Positions 43,168 through 54,064 of a DNA stretch of 64,000 nucleotides are shown here, piece after piece (positions within the stretch are counted from its first letter, which is position 1; every line of letters starts with the position of its first letter). Made by a program: the position numbers and the translations under genes. Under the pieces are notes generated by a model. It had not been told where the DNA came from and did no database searches. It saw only the letters and a program-made list of their open reading frames with translations. The stretch is from Galdieria sulphuraria. Lineage: Eukaryota > Rhodophyta > Bangiophyceae > Galdieriales > Galdieriaceae. Location of the stretch: assembly GCF_000341285.1 (NCBI RefSeq), contig NW_005178464.1, positions 1 through 64,000 of the forward strand, written 5' to 3'.

Positions 43168-45153
43168 ATGAAAGTTATCAAGTTTCTGTGTGGTATTTTC
43201 TTCTTATTAATATGTGTTATTTGCTTTGCAACTGCTGGAGAACAGTCAGTTGGAACTGTTATAGGTATAGATTTGGGTACAACCTATTCCTGTGTTGGCG
43301 TCATGCAAAATGGCAAGGTGGAGATCATTGCAAACGAGTTGGGTAATAGAATAACCCCTTCCTACGTTTCTTTTACTCCGGAGGAAAGATTGGTGGGGGA
43401 TGCTGCTAAGAATCAAGCTCCTTTGAACCCAACCAATACTATTTATGATGTGAAAAGATTTATTGGTCGCCGATTTGACGAACCAACTGTACAGAGAGAT
43501 AGGAAGTTATTGCCATACGAAATTGTGAACAAGGATGGAAAGCCTTATATTCAAGTGGAGATAAAAGGAGAGAAGAAACAATTTGCACCAGAGGAAATAT
43601 CAGCTATGGTGCTTGGTAAAATGAAGAAGATTGCTGAGGAGTTCCTTGGAAAGGAAATCAAAAACGCAGTAGTAACTGTCCCGGCATATTTTAATGATGC
43701 TCAACGTCAGGCAACTAAAGATGCTGGTACTATTTCAGGCTTGAATGTTTTACGCATTATCAATGAGCCCACTGCTGCGGCTATTGCATATGGTTTGGAT
43801 AAACGTGGAAAAGAGAAAAACGTTTTGGTATTTGACTTGGGAGGTGGAACCTTTGATGTCACTTTATTGACCATAGACAATGGTGTCTTTGAAGTTGTGG
43901 CTACAAATGGTGATACCCATCTTGGCGGTGAAGACTTTGATCAAAGAGTAGTAGATTACTTTGTAAAACTGTTTAAGAAGAAATATGACAAAGACTTGAC
44001 CAAGGATAGGAAAGCAATGGCCAAGTTGCGACGCGAAGTTGAAAAAGCCAAGAGAGCTCTGTCGTCGCAGTCACAAGTCCGAGTAGAGATTGAATCTCTT
44101 TACGACAACCAAGACTTTTCTGAAACTCTTACTCGCGCACGTTTTGAGGAGCTTAATGCTGATCTATTTAGAAAGACTTTGAAGCCTGTTGAAAAGGTTC
44201 TACAAGACGCCGAAATGAAAAAGTCAGAAGTTGACGAAATTGTTCTAGTTGGAGGCTCTACTCGTATTCCAAAGGTACAGGAACTCTTAAAAGACTTTTT
44301 CAATGGGAAAGAGTTGCATAAGAATATTAATCCAGACGAAGCTGTCGCATACGGTGCTGCTGTGCAAGGCGGTATTCTCTCAGGAGAAGGCGGTGAACAA
44401 ACAAAGGATATGGTGCTTCTCGACGTTACTCCTTTATCTTTGGGTATCGAAACTGTTGGTGGAGTTATGACGAAGCTTATCAAACGAAATTCTGTGATCC
44501 CTACAAAGAAAACACAAATATTCACTACATATCAGGATAACCAAGAAGTTGTTCTGATTCAAGTTTTTGAAGGTGAAAGAGCTATGACCAAAGATAATCA
44601 TCTTCTGGGCAAGTTTGAGTTGAAAGGGATTCCGCCAGCTCCTAGAGGAGTACCTCAGATTGAAGTTACCTTTGAAATAGACTCTAATGGCATACTTAGT
44701 GTTTCTGCAGTTGAGAAGGGTTCGAATAAAAAGGAGCAAATAACCATAACCAACGACAAAGGACGACTGTCGCAAGAAGAGATTGAAAGAATGCTCAAGG
44801 AAGCTGAAGAATACGCAGAAGAAGACAGGCGTCAGGCTAAAAAGGTCGAAGCTAGAAACGGATTAGAAAACTATATTTATTCAGTAAAGAATTCAGTAGA
44901 AGATAAACTAAAGGAGAAGTTGTCTGAAGAGGACAGGGAGACCATTCTTTCGGCTATAAAGAATACGCAGGAATGGTTGGAAGACAATGAAGCTACAGCT
45001 GACTATGAGGAACTGGAGCATCAAAGAAAGGAACTGGAAGATATATGCTCACCCATTATAGCGAAAGTTTATCAAGACATGGGTAGTGCAAGTTCGAGTG
45101 CTACTGAAGATGATGAAACAACTTCTGAAGATGAAGGTCACGATGAATTATAA
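43168..45153 (+). CDS. BIP: BiP/GRP78, ER Hsp70 chaperone (661 aa)
   Basis: Main ER-lumenal Hsp70, folding secretory proteins and driving import. Seen: signal peptide [22 protein letters not shown]; ATPase signatures [26 protein letters not shown] and [13 protein letters not shown]; interdomain linker region around [19 protein letters not shown]; a substrate-binding domain and helical lid; and the ER retention signal HDEL at the end after an acidic tail. Length is typical. Single exon. The open frame reaches back to 43138 but the first ATG is 43168, immediately before the signal peptide. Confidence 0.98.
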   Translation: MKVIKFLCGIFFLLICVICFATAGEQSVGTVIGIDLGTTYSCVGVMQNGKVEIIANELGNRITPSYVSFTPEERLVGDAAKNQAPLNPTNTIYDVKRFIGRRFDEPTVQRDRKLLPYEIVNKDGKPYIQVEIKGEKKQFAPEEISAMVLGKMKKIAEEFLGKEIKNAVVTVPAYFNDAQRQATKDAGTISGLNVLRIINEPTAAAIAYGLDKRGKEKNVLVFDLGGGTFDVTLLTIDNGVFEVVATNGDTHLGGEDFDQRVVDYFVKLFKKKYDKDLTKDRKAMAKLRREVEKAKRALSSQSQVRVEIESLYDNQDFSETLTRARFEELNADLFRKTLKPVEKVLQDAEMKKSEVDEIVLVGGSTRIPKVQELLKDFFNGKELHKNINPDEAVAYGAAVQGGILSGEGGEQTKDMVLLDVTPLSLGIETVGGVMTKLIKRNSVIPTKKTQIFTTYQDNQEVVLIQVFEGERAMTKDNHLLGKFELKGIPPAPRGVPQIEVTFEIDSNGILSVSAVEKGSNKKEQITITNDKGRLSQEEIERMLKEAEEYAEEDRRQAKKVEARNGLENYIYSVKNSVEDKLKEKLSEEDRETILSAIKNTQEWLEDNEATADYEELEHQRKELEDICSPIIAKVYQDMGSASSSATEDDETTSEDEGHDEL

Positions 45154-45259
45154 CTTTGTTGTATAAACAATAAAAAAGTGATACTTGATAAAATAATGGC
45201 CATTTCGTTTTAATGTTTCAAGTTAGTATTTCCCATATACCAACCAAGAAGACGCTCAT

Positions 45260-47890
45260 TCATGATGTCACTTCAGGTTCATACGGACGACACACCTCTA
45301 AAAAGTTCCCAGTGGTACGTATGACTTCATAAGCACGAATAAACTCCTCACGCAGTACTTCCAAACTATCTTCATCTACGACACGCCCAATATCATGTGA
45401 AGTGTCAAATGGATCTTCAATACAAAAGACATGCAGTTCTTTAAAACGTTTATGCTTCTTCGGCATTCTCCAAATATTCATTACTGGCATTTTAGGTGAC
45501 AGAACGGAAGAATTTGTATGTTTGATACCTTCTTCATCCGAAATTGCCTTTTGTCCAACCTTATCATGTGGCTCTCTGTGAACAAAAGCCATATCATGAG
45601 GAAAAATGTCCGCATGAGAGTCCAATGGTGATGTTGTAGCGTTGTGATTATCCAAACTGACATGTTCGTCCTCCTCATCACTTTCCTCAATACGTGCATC
45701 TAGTGGAGGAACAAACCAGTCTTTCTCTTCTCTAGTCAACAAACGACCAGAACGAATGCTCACTACATCTTTTGAATAATCGAATGAATACGCGTAAAAT
45801 CCAAAAAACTCAGTCAGTAACAATCCAACTGACTCCGAATTCAGACTACTCAACAAGGAGGTATACCCAGTTATACAAGTATCGAAATAAACGTTGCAAT
45901 TATCCACAAATACCTTAGGAATACTATCGCTGACTGTGCAAGCCTGACCACCAATTGATTGTTGTAAACATGGAAGAAGGGGCTTGTTTCGTAATTGAAG
46001 GAACTGAATTAGTAACAGAATATAGGCATAGGAACTTAAAGTGCCAGTAAATGGCTGATTAATACCGCGACATTTTGCCCAATACTTAATTAAAAGGCCC
46101 AAGACCTGAACCCGAGGGTCCAAAGATGCATAGGTTCTCAGAAGTGCTGAATTATGTCTCGCAAGTTTGTTATTGATGCAAACATCTACGGAGAGTCTAG
46201 TTAACGGATCATGAAACTTGACAATAGGGACTCTTGCCCTAAATCGACATTCCACATTTTCCATTTTGGCTTGTCTCAGAATTACACCCAGTCTATTCAC
46301 TATATGTCTTTCTTCAAGCCTCTCTCCAGTTACTCGATGAATGGCATCTTCTGAAGGAACGGTTAGACACATATCCAAGTCGCCACTTCTCAAACCAAAA
46401 CTATTAATAGAAGAACCAAACATCCACAAATCACAATGTTTCCACTCATTTTGGCACAATTTGTACAAATGACGGAATAAGGATGCTTTCCGAATAGATT
46501 CGTCTTTAGTGGGTCTAATTCTCTGATGTAAGTACAATGCTGTTTCTGTGACTGTTTGATATGGATCAATCATTCTTGGATCTGGAAACCAAAAGAATGG
46601 AGGTGTCATCATAGGCCATGGAGAATAAAATGCCGCCATCGACTGACTCTTCTCAAAAGAACCAGGAAAACTTCCAAACGGAGGAGGTGATGCTACTAGA
46701 GGAGAAAATGTGTTCTTTCCATTTGTTGAAGAACTACCCTTTGGACTCTTTTCCGCTCCACCATAAGGTTGAAGGTTGTCTTTCTTGGTAACTTTCAAGT
46801 CCTTTTGTGCTTCCATTCCATCTTGTTTCTGTGCATTCTGTGAGTCTGAAGTGGACTCTCCATGAGACAGGTTTCCTCCATGTGTATGTTGAACACTGAA
46901 AGGTACCTTGCTGTTAACCATATTATTGGACTCTTTCTGTTGATCTCCGTCATGTAAATGAGCATTCGATGCGTAAGCACCACTTATATTCCGAGGTCTT
47001 GGAAATGCCACGGGAGGAGCATATGGATATAACAACCAAGGTGGGAAAAACATATTCTGCATAGGCATATAAGGTGATGGATAGGAATAAAAAGGATATT
47101 GCACAGAGTGGTAGCAATTAGTTAGAAAAGGAGAATATTTCGATGATTCACTGCCCACTTCAGAGCCTAGATTCACATCTTTCTGCTTTTTCCATTCACG
47201 AACGTTGGAATCATCTCCTTCTCCAGGTTTTTGACTATTCAAAACAGTAGCATATGGTCCGGCTCCTGGACTCACGACAGATAAAGGCTGTCCCATCGTT
47301 CCCAAAACAGGCCATGAGCTACTCAGCGCGTCACTTTTCGAATGCCCTATGTTGCCATTCGTCACTGTTTCCCTTCCTACAGAGTTAAAGGACCGTGGCG
47401 TAGTTTGCTTCGAAGTTGACGAGACTGGAGAAGACTTTGAACTTCCTTTCAAATGGCTTTGTTCTTTTGACTTTCCAGTTTCCTGTTTGGTTTTTTCAGA
47501 AAACTGACTTTCTCTACTACGGTCGGCAGACTCTATGGTAACTTCTTTGGTTTCCACTTGAGGACTTTTATGTTGTGAAGGAGCCTCGCTTCTCTCCAAG
47601 TTTGTGTCATGCAACATGCTGCTAGGTGGACCTGCTGCCCAAGCTCCACCAGGTTTCGACGAGACCGCAACTCGGGACAGTTTCTTCAGCACCAACTCGT
47701 CTTCCATCCCAATTTTCTTATCCACCGAGGTATCTTTATCAGGTTCGTGTGTTTCAGAGTTTTCACTCGCTTCTGAAGTGTTGGACTTGTGGGTCAAGCA
47801 AGGTTCATTTTTAGGTTCTAATTCATTCTTCTTTGAGAACATAGTTTCCTCGTTCAGAGCAGCATCAACCCTTGTGTTTTCCTTGCGCAT
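45260..47890 (-). CDS. Non-canonical poly(A)/poly(U) polymerase, URT1/Cid1 type (876 aa)
   Basis: Adds uridines or adenosines to RNA 3' ends, tuning mRNA decay. N-terminal half (about 440 residues) is Ser/Pro/Asn-rich and low complexity, with Pro/Phe/Tyr-rich patches such as FYSYPSPYMPMQNMFFPPW. Nucleotidyltransferase core: FGSSINSFGLRSGDLDMCL with the two catalytic Asp, VPIVKFHDP, and the third Asp in LSVDVCINN; then ASLDPRVQVLGLLIKYWAKC and a PAP-associated domain ending FCIEDPFDTSHDIGR. The long disordered N-terminus and the order of motifs resemble plant URT1. The start is uncertain: the frame is open to 47962 but the first ATG is 47890, and an upstream noncoding exon is possible. Confidence 0.88.
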   Translation of the reverse strand: MRKENTRVDAALNEETMFSKKNELEPKNEPCLTHKSNTSEASENSETHEPDKDTSVDKKIGMEDELVLKKLSRVAVSSKPGGAWAAGPPSSMLHDTNLERSEAPSQHKSPQVETKEVTIESADRSRESQFSEKTKQETGKSKEQSHLKGSSKSSPVSSTSKQTTPRSFNSVGRETVTNGNIGHSKSDALSSSWPVLGTMGQPLSVVSPGAGPYATVLNSQKPGEGDDSNVREWKKQKDVNLGSEVGSESSKYSPFLTNCYHSVQYPFYSYPSPYMPMQNMFFPPWLLYPYAPPVAFPRPRNISGAYASNAHLHDGDQQKESNNMVNSKVPFSVQHTHGGNLSHGESTSDSQNAQKQDGMEAQKDLKVTKKDNLQPYGGAEKSPKGSSSTNGKNTFSPLVASPPPFGSFPGSFEKSQSMAAFYSPWPMMTPPFFWFPDPRMIDPYQTVTETALYLHQRIRPTKDESIRKASLFRHLYKLCQNEWKHCDLWMFGSSINSFGLRSGDLDMCLTVPSEDAIHRVTGERLEERHIVNRLGVILRQAKMENVECRFRARVPIVKFHDPLTRLSVDVCINNKLARHNSALLRTYASLDPRVQVLGLLIKYWAKCRGINQPFTGTLSSYAYILLLIQFLQLRNKPLLPCLQQSIGGQACTVSDSIPKVFVDNCNVYFDTCITGYTSLLSSLNSESVGLLLTEFFGFYAYSFDYSKDVVSIRSGRLLTREEKDWFVPPLDARIEESDEEDEHVSLDNHNATTSPLDSHADIFPHDMAFVHREPHDKVGQKAISDEEGIKHTNSSVLSPKMPVMNIWRMPKKHKRFKELHVFCIEDPFDTSHDIGRVVDEDSLEVLREEFIRAYEVIRTTGNFLEVCRPYEPEVTS

Positions 47891-48199
47891 CAGGCCGAGA
47901 TAGGTAGAGGAATTTCTGGGAAAGACAAGTTTAAAACGAATAAAATATAAATTCAAGTCCAAACTGTAGTTGTAATATCATAAACTACGGAAACAATGAC
48001 AAACTATCAATAACCTGGAGCCTAGTCCAAACTTGCGCTTCCCCTTTTTTCTGTGGGTTTCGGAATGGCTTTGGACGATTATGTGATTCGATTCCCCAAA
48101 ATGAGAAATGCATTTCATTCTGGACGACTCCCAAATTTTAATCCGATCGGACCATTTCCACTTTATAGCACAACCTACACAACTCTTACCCAATAATTA

Positions 48200-51139
48200 T
48201 TATGACATATCTAAAGCTATGTCTTGATCTACTGTTTCTATCATGTTCTCTCCACAAAGTGGACACTGTTCTTCCAGATATTGTTCTTTTCTATCTTCGG
48301 AACTTTCCAATGGCTGCATACTCTCGTGCAAGTGACTATCTTTTCTACTCATATCTGTCCATGCATTTAAAAAACTTTCCTTGTCATAAAAGATATGTCC
48401 ACAAGGAAAATAAAGATAAAAAGTAAAACCATCGCTTTGCTTAAGAGTCTTGTCTTCTTCTTGTTTCTTTTTCTTCAACTCTTCCATTTCCTTTTCAAGT
48501 TCTCCCAAGGTTTCTTCAGCTCTTGAAGACATTTCAATGGCAGACTGAATTCTAGTTTGACTAGTTACAAGAGAATGGCAAACAGCATTCTTCATATCTT
48601 CATCTAATTCCAAAAAGTCTTCCATGAAAGGCATCACATCCTCCATTTGTAAAATTCCATTACTGTCTTCCATCACTTTCACCAAACTTGATGGATTGGA
48701 ACCACCCATCGCAAGTGCCACTCTCAACCAAAATTTTCGAACCAACTCCACATTCTCAACCTTACTGGTTAATTCTGAAACAATTTTCTTCCCATAAGTA
48801 GAATCCATCCGACAAGCAAGTTCTACAGCATCGCTAAGCATTCCTAGACTTTGAAATATCTGCACACTGCCTTTGCCAAAGTTACCTAAAAGACAACAGC
48901 GCATCGCAAATATGCAATAGTCCAATAGTTGTTGTGATTCAAGTTTTGGATAAGTGGTTTGAAAAGACTCCAGAGCAGCTTCTTCATTCTCATCCAAGGC
49001 ATGTAAATGAAGAACCAACTTACAATAATAAGGATCATCTCTCAGAGTTTCCAACAGATTCAAGCATCCAGACAAAGCTCTTCTTCGAATATTTTCGTAT
49101 GACGAAAAATGAAATGTGCGAAGCAAAGCGGGTATAACTTTTACTATCGCTTCCTTTCCACAAAGTAATGCTGTAGAGGCTAATTCCTCAGGAACATGAA
49201 CTGAAAGATAGCCTGCAAACTTGGAAAACATTTCAGGATCCTCTGCTCGAACCAATATATCTAAAGCCTTATCGTAAGCTTTGTTTTGAATGCATATTTG
49301 GATAGCATTTGCCCACTTCTTGGAACAAACAGAAAGGGTTACAGCAGCATCCCATAAACCATGTGAAAGTAATATAGAAAATGAAGTCTTTAGGTCAAGA
49401 TCTTGCCAATGGTCCTGTAAAAAGGCATCAAAATCTTGTTTAAGAGGTTCCTTCATGTCATTCTCCACAATAATAGGAATACATAGTTCTTTGCAATACT
49501 CTTCTAGTACCAATGTTGCAATGATTGTCCTTTGCATTGGCAAATCTAAACTCATCTGGTCCAAAAGAGATATCAAATACTCTATGATAGGATTCAGCTC
49601 TCCGGGAGAAACAGTCCAAGGCGCTTCCAATAACTTTAATAATACCTCTTCCATCGGTTTTCTAGTCTTTGCATATAATTTCGAGGCCTCTTTATAAGCT
49701 CCATTCATATCAGCCAACCAATCTGCTTGTGCTAAAAAAACTTGTCTAGCCTGTTCCTCCGTTTGTGATAATCTCAGTGCCACATCAAATCGATTCATCG
49801 TCAAAGCTACTTTCCAAATTCCATCTTCTTCATTGTCACAAGACAAACGCAAGAAATATCCGTTACTAGAATATATCCATAAAGAATTGTTGACGATATC
49901 TTGAACCATATCAGAGGCAATTATCTGGCTTCGAGTCATTTGTGACGACGGTGCAATGCTGGCAAATTGTGGAGGTGTAGAACGAAGAGAAGATGTAAAT
50001 GAAACATTCAGTTCCTGAAATATTTTCCCAGAAAGTTGATTGACAAAAATAACTCTATCTGAGTAGAGAAGAACCACATAGAATTCTGTCAAACTAGCTG
50101 CCAACAAAACGGAAGAACGTGGACTATTGTTTCCATCTAACCGGATAAGTGACTTGTTCGTAATAACAGAACTTGAATAGGAACGAATAACTCTTTTCCA
50201 ATCCAACTCTCCGTGAATAATACCTGCAGCAGTAGTCCAGCAAAACTTTTGAGCTCGTCTACCACGATCCACAGTAAAGAAACAAACGCGTTGACTTATC
50301 GTTTGCTTGATAGGTGGTTTTGTTGTCATGTTCGGAGTCACTGGAGAAGCTGATGAATGACCAGAGGCTATTTTAGTCTTGTGGCCTATCTCGGAATCGG
50401 GTGGCGTTATTTCCAGAACATGCGGATTTCTTTCAAAGATTTCCAAGTTGGCATCACCAACAAACTGATAAAGCCGATTACTGGTACAAATGACAGCAGT
50501 GAAAGCATATACCTTCTCCATTTCAATATTGGAAACCATCTCACCTCGAATTCCATAAACAGCCTCAGCTCCTGGAACATTCCATAACTTGACTACGTTC
50601 TCGTCCTTTCCAGTTGTGCTATCGACAAATAATCCTAAAATGACTCCATTTTCAGAACCTAACAATATCAATCTTTGACTGATCCAATTTCCAGGGCTTT
50701 CTGTTCCTCCTTCTGAAGGAGGCGTCTTTAGCTCTGAGATATTACAAAAAAGGCGCCGACTCTCCAAAGGCATAAAATGTGCAGCAGTCAAAGTCACTCC
50801 ACGAATTCTACCAAGAGCACGAGGACGTTCTACGATACTTGAACCAAAAGAAAGACGACTTGCAACGCTATGTCTTGAACTATCTTTCACATAGTAGTTA
50901 TCTGCAGTACCAAAGGAAACAATAAAATCTCTGCTCTCATAATCTGGAAATATACGACGTGGCTGATCTTTTGGAGCTCGCGTCAACTTGATTTCTTCTA
51001 GGTCATCGATTGTGGTATCCCAGCGAAGCAACCTTCCAGTGTCCGTTCCCAAGAACAGCACATTATTAGCAGCAGAAGCTACAATAACTTTTTCTCCAGC
51101 ATTAATAGGCTTTTGAAATCCTGTTTCTAATGAAAACAT
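48200..51139 (-). CDS. VPS18: VPS18, HOPS/CORVET core subunit (979 aa)
   Basis: Shared subunit of the HOPS and CORVET tethers that drive fusion at late endosome, vacuole and lysosome. N-terminal beta-propeller of the Pep3/Vps18 type beginning with VIVASAANNVLFLGTDTGRL; a long alpha-solenoid with clathrin-heavy-chain-like repeats (for example AIQICIQNKAYDKALDILVR); a coiled segment (EELKKKKQEEDK); then a C-terminal RING-like finger with FPCGHIFY and QCPLCGENM. Order and length (yeast 918, human 973) match VPS18. Initiation is taken at 51139 (MFSLETGF); the frame is open a little further but without ATG. Single exon. Divergent from the orphan gene at 51207. Confidence 0.93.
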   Translation of the reverse strand: MFSLETGFQKPINAGEKVIVASAANNVLFLGTDTGRLLRWDTTIDDLEEIKLTRAPKDQPRRIFPDYESRDFIVSFGTADNYYVKDSSRHSVASRLSFGSSIVERPRALGRIRGVTLTAAHFMPLESRRLFCNISELKTPPSEGGTESPGNWISQRLILLGSENGVILGLFVDSTTGKDENVVKLWNVPGAEAVYGIRGEMVSNIEMEKVYAFTAVICTSNRLYQFVGDANLEIFERNPHVLEITPPDSEIGHKTKIASGHSSASPVTPNMTTKPPIKQTISQRVCFFTVDRGRRAQKFCWTTAAGIIHGELDWKRVIRSYSSSVITNKSLIRLDGNNSPRSSVLLAASLTEFYVVLLYSDRVIFVNQLSGKIFQELNVSFTSSLRSTPPQFASIAPSSQMTRSQIIASDMVQDIVNNSLWIYSSNGYFLRLSCDNEEDGIWKVALTMNRFDVALRLSQTEEQARQVFLAQADWLADMNGAYKEASKLYAKTRKPMEEVLLKLLEAPWTVSPGELNPIIEYLISLLDQMSLDLPMQRTIIATLVLEEYCKELCIPIIVENDMKEPLKQDFDAFLQDHWQDLDLKTSFSILLSHGLWDAAVTLSVCSKKWANAIQICIQNKAYDKALDILVRAEDPEMFSKFAGYLSVHVPEELASTALLCGKEAIVKVIPALLRTFHFSSYENIRRRALSGCLNLLETLRDDPYYCKLVLHLHALDENEEAALESFQTTYPKLESQQLLDYCIFAMRCCLLGNFGKGSVQIFQSLGMLSDAVELACRMDSTYGKKIVSELTSKVENVELVRKFWLRVALAMGGSNPSSLVKVMEDSNGILQMEDVMPFMEDFLELDEDMKNAVCHSLVTSQTRIQSAIEMSSRAEETLGELEKEMEELKKKKQEEDKTLKQSDGFTFYLYFPCGHIFYDKESFLNAWTDMSRKDSHLHESMQPLESSEDRKEQYLEEQCPLCGENMIETVDQDIALDMS

Positions 51140-51206
51140 GAAAGAGACGTTCAAGTCATCTTTTTCATAATTAACATTTCAACTTTTCAAGAATTTTTGG
51201 TTTGAT

Positions 51207-51868
51207 ATGGTTTCTCGTTTCCATAAATTATTAGAGTTTATTGGAAGCCTTCAAAAAACTTTTGAAACCCATAGAACCGTTTTGACAGTAGGTGGAACTC
51301 TTCTATCTGCTAGTGCTGCTTGGGCTGGATATCTAGCGAGAACCCATCACCAAGCCTCCATCGAGAAGAGGCTTGAGGCTATTCAGAGTCAAATAAAAGA
51401 CCCTCAAAAGATTAGAAGAACCAAAAACTCAGTTTTGGAACAATATGACTGGTTCGTGATATTTGAATATCGTTGTTAGTAGCTCAACTTCCATTTTCTA
51501 AACTAAGGATTTGGAAATATGCAGTGCCTTCCTCAACTGTTACTTTGGCCTTTGGATATTTTTTAGGTTGGAGAAAAGGCAGAGTTCAGCTTTGGGAACG
51601 GATGAATAGAGACCCTGCAATTTCCAAAATATTGAAAGAGAGAGAAGAAGCTCGGCAGAGACAACAAGCTGAACGCTTTCGCCGTCCTTTGATTATACTT
51701 ACGAGAGCAAGAACACTTTGGAATAGAGCTCGAACCAAAACTTCAGCGTTGACAGGATTCATAAGTCCTTCTAATCAGCTGCAACATATATCTTCTTCAC
51801 AAGTTGGAAAGACTTCAGAAGGTCCTTCTCCAATATCTCTGGTGAATAGGGTTGGTAGAAAACCTTGA
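51207..51868 (+). CDS. Orphan small membrane protein, two coding blocks, junction unresolved
   Basis: Not recognised. First block 51207-about 51445: a helix, a hydrophobic small-residue segment (TVGGTLLSASAAWAGYLA) and a charged coil (IEKRLEAIQSQIKD). Second block about 51478-51868: a further hydrophobic stretch (TVTLAFGYFLGWRKGR), then a strongly basic, Arg/Gln-rich helix and a Ser-rich tail. Both blocks look coding but lie in different frames about 30 bp apart; no GT-AG pair of typical length restores the frame, so either a non-canonical intron or a base error is involved. Could be an organelle-membrane protein; no function is assigned. It starts 67 bp from the divergent VPS18 ATG. Confidence 0.5.
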
Positions 51869-51970
51869 AGTTTTGTAACATAATACTTTTGTATATAAGA
51901 TCATATTTTATAATTTTTCTAGTCTGAAATGTCACATTTTGATATTATCGATAGGAGGAAAGTGTAAAGC

Positions 51971-53117
51971 ATGTTGATCACTTTTGTGACGACTACTCGA
52001 TGGTCTACAACAGAAGGTTGGAAGAATGTCCCAAGACATTTTTGTAAAAGTAGAAAACCGCATACTATTAAAACAAAGTTTACCGTTAGATGTTGTTTTT
52101 CTAGTTGGTTGAAGAGAATAACTCCTTTTTCTCAACCTTGTCAAAGTGCGTCTGAGAAAAGTTGGAAACTAAGTTACTTGCTGTTACACACAGTGACTAT
52201 CATATGGGGTACTCAACACGCTCTCATCAAGTATTCGCTACAATATAGTTCTCCCGAGTTGTTCAATTTCGTTCGCTTTTTGTTAGCCTCCCTTACATTT
52301 CTTCCTTCTCTGTTCTTCCAGTCTTCTTCCACTTCAGTTGAGAGAAATAGAAAGGTTTTCGAGTCCTCCTTATGGTTATCAGGGATAGAGTTAGGTTTTT
52401 GGCTTTTCCTTGGGTTTGCTTTACAGTCTGTAGGTTTGGAAACTACCGACGCTAACAAGAGTGGCTTTCTATTATATCTCAACGTGAAGTTTGTTCCACT
52501 TATTCTTTGGTTGTTGTATGGAAAGAAGATTCCGTTGGATACTTGGTTATCTGTTTTTGCGGCGTTTTTGGGTACTTTATTATTATCCTTTGATATTTAT
52601 TCTTATGATATCAGTATGGGAGATGTTTATTGCATTCTGGCAGCTTTGGCTTCTGCTATGTTTATAGTAAGATTAAGTAGTGCTGCACAAAAATATTCTG
52701 CTGCATTGTTAAATGTATGTTCATTATGGACAGTTACTTTATTCAGTTTGGTTTGGTTTGGAGTTGAACATATTTCAGATCTTTCGTTTATAAGAGAACA
52801 ACAGTGGAAACTGGTTCCTATATTAGTTCAACACCAATGGTGGTGTTGGTTGTATTTGGGTTGTATTGCAACTGGTTTAGGCAATTGGCTTCAAACCATT
52901 GCGCAAAGGAATGTTGCTCCAGAAAAAGTAAGTAATTATAAAGTCTATATATTCAAGTTTACTCATGACTTGAAAGGCCTCAGTGGTCTATGCTTTAGAT
53001 CCACTATATGGAGCAATCTTTTCTTGGTGGTTTCTACAAGAAACTTTGTCATTCCAGGGATGTATTGGTGCTTTGTTTATTATAGGAGCAGCTATTTACA
53101 GTGCAAAGACTACTTGA
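51971..53117 (+). CDS. EamA/drug-metabolite transporter family protein, probably plastid (365 aa)
   Basis: Ten-helix membrane carrier; substrate unknown. Exons 51971-52927 and 52977-53117, phase 0, intron 49 bp. N-terminal 70 residues are Ser/Thr/Arg/Lys-rich with few acidic residues, like a plastid transit peptide. Then EamA repeats: TVTIIWGTQHALIKYSLQYSSP, LGFALQSVGLETTDANKSGFL, GDVYCILAALASAMFIVRLSS and, after splicing, ASVVYALDPLYGAIFSWWFLQETLS with the typical Pro-Leu and Glu-Thr pairs of the last EamA helix hairpin. Resembles the plant and algal plastid DMT group. Confidence 0.85.
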
Positions 53118-53132
53118 CAAGTCTTTCTATAT

Positions 53133-53985
53133 TCAATCGATCATGACGATATCTTCTTGTTCTCCTTCCATGGTAACTGGAAACTCTTCAATCGATGCAT
53201 TGTCTCTAGCAAAGAACCAATCAATACAGTGTTGCCAAATATCTTCATAAAATACATCTTTCAAGTTATCCGTAACATCTTCCGTTTCAAACCAACTCAA
53301 TAACGACCTGGCTTTTCTCTGTAACTTGGCAACAGTGTTTCCCTTCTCTGTTAATTGCAATACTTCTTCACCATCGGAAAAGAACTCGTTGTCCGGGTCA
53401 ATAATGGAATCCTATATCACAAAATATTTACAAACCTTAAAAGACTAAAAACTTGGTGGAATAATTGTATTACTACCTGTCTCTTCCATCTTATTCCAGA
53501 AGCGGCTCCCTTCCAACCTTGCAAGTCATCTACATACTTTACCTGCTTCCAAATAATCTCGTCTTCAATATAGTCATTAGGAGAAAACTTCTATACTTTC
53601 CAGTTCAAAAGGTGGAATACACGAGTTTCTTATTACTTACCAAGTTTATCTGATAACCTTGCATACAGTTCTCTATCTCTGTAAAGAAGACGTCTTCCAA
53701 ATGTTGTAATACTGTACGATCCTTGTTGGTCATCTTCGTTCCTGTATAAGGAAAACTACACAATACGTGAAACCAGAAGCGGTCGACCAAAGAACAAATC
53801 CGCTGTCGTTCTTCATATAGTGGTCTACTGCTTTCCAAAAATTGTCGTTCTATTTCTTCTATAGCTTTATCGCGTTCTTCTTCTAGTTTATTGAGTTGTC
53901 CTTGAACATTCCATAGAGCTCGAATAGTTTCTTCGTCTAGATTTTGCCACAATTGCGCAGAAGTTTTCCACTTGTCTTGTTCCAT
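53133..53985 (-). CDS. SET/NAP-family histone chaperone (245 aa)
   Basis: Histone chaperone and chromatin regulator. Exons 53641-53985, 53477-53590 and 53133-53411 join in phase 0. Seen: an N-terminal dimerisation helix (LNKLEEERDKAIEEIERQF), IPYERQR-like SRPLYEERQRI, FWFHVLCSFPYTG, then the earmuff domain with LQHLEDVFFTEIENCMQGYQI, FSPNDYIEDEIIWKQ and SGIRWKRQ. C-terminal part acidic but shorter than in human SET. Converges with the EamA gene, stop codons 15 bp apart. A (CT)n run sits 7 bp upstream of the ATG. Confidence 0.82.
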
Positions 53986-53992
53986 ACAAAGA

Positions 53993-54020
<28 letters not shown>
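53993..54020. repeat. (CT)n microsatellite upstream of the SET/NAP start
   Basis: Perfect CT dinucleotide run of about 28 bp in the 79-bp gap between the lipase stop and the SET/NAP ATG. Confidence 0.9.
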
Positions 54021-54023
<3 letters not shown>

Positions 54024-54064
54024 GTGGTTGACAATATTTTCTTCCCAAAAAATGAAATTCCCAT

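Noticed and set aside
44100-44525. Antisense 141-residue frame inside BiP
   Set aside because: It is complementary to the conserved Hsp70 coding sequence; such antisense frames are common in Hsp70 genes through codon bias.
47978-48193. Minus-strand frame upstream of the nucleotidyltransferase, possible first exon
   Set aside because: No good donor joins it in frame with the main exon, and its protein is not conserved-looking. A noncoding leader exon remains possible.
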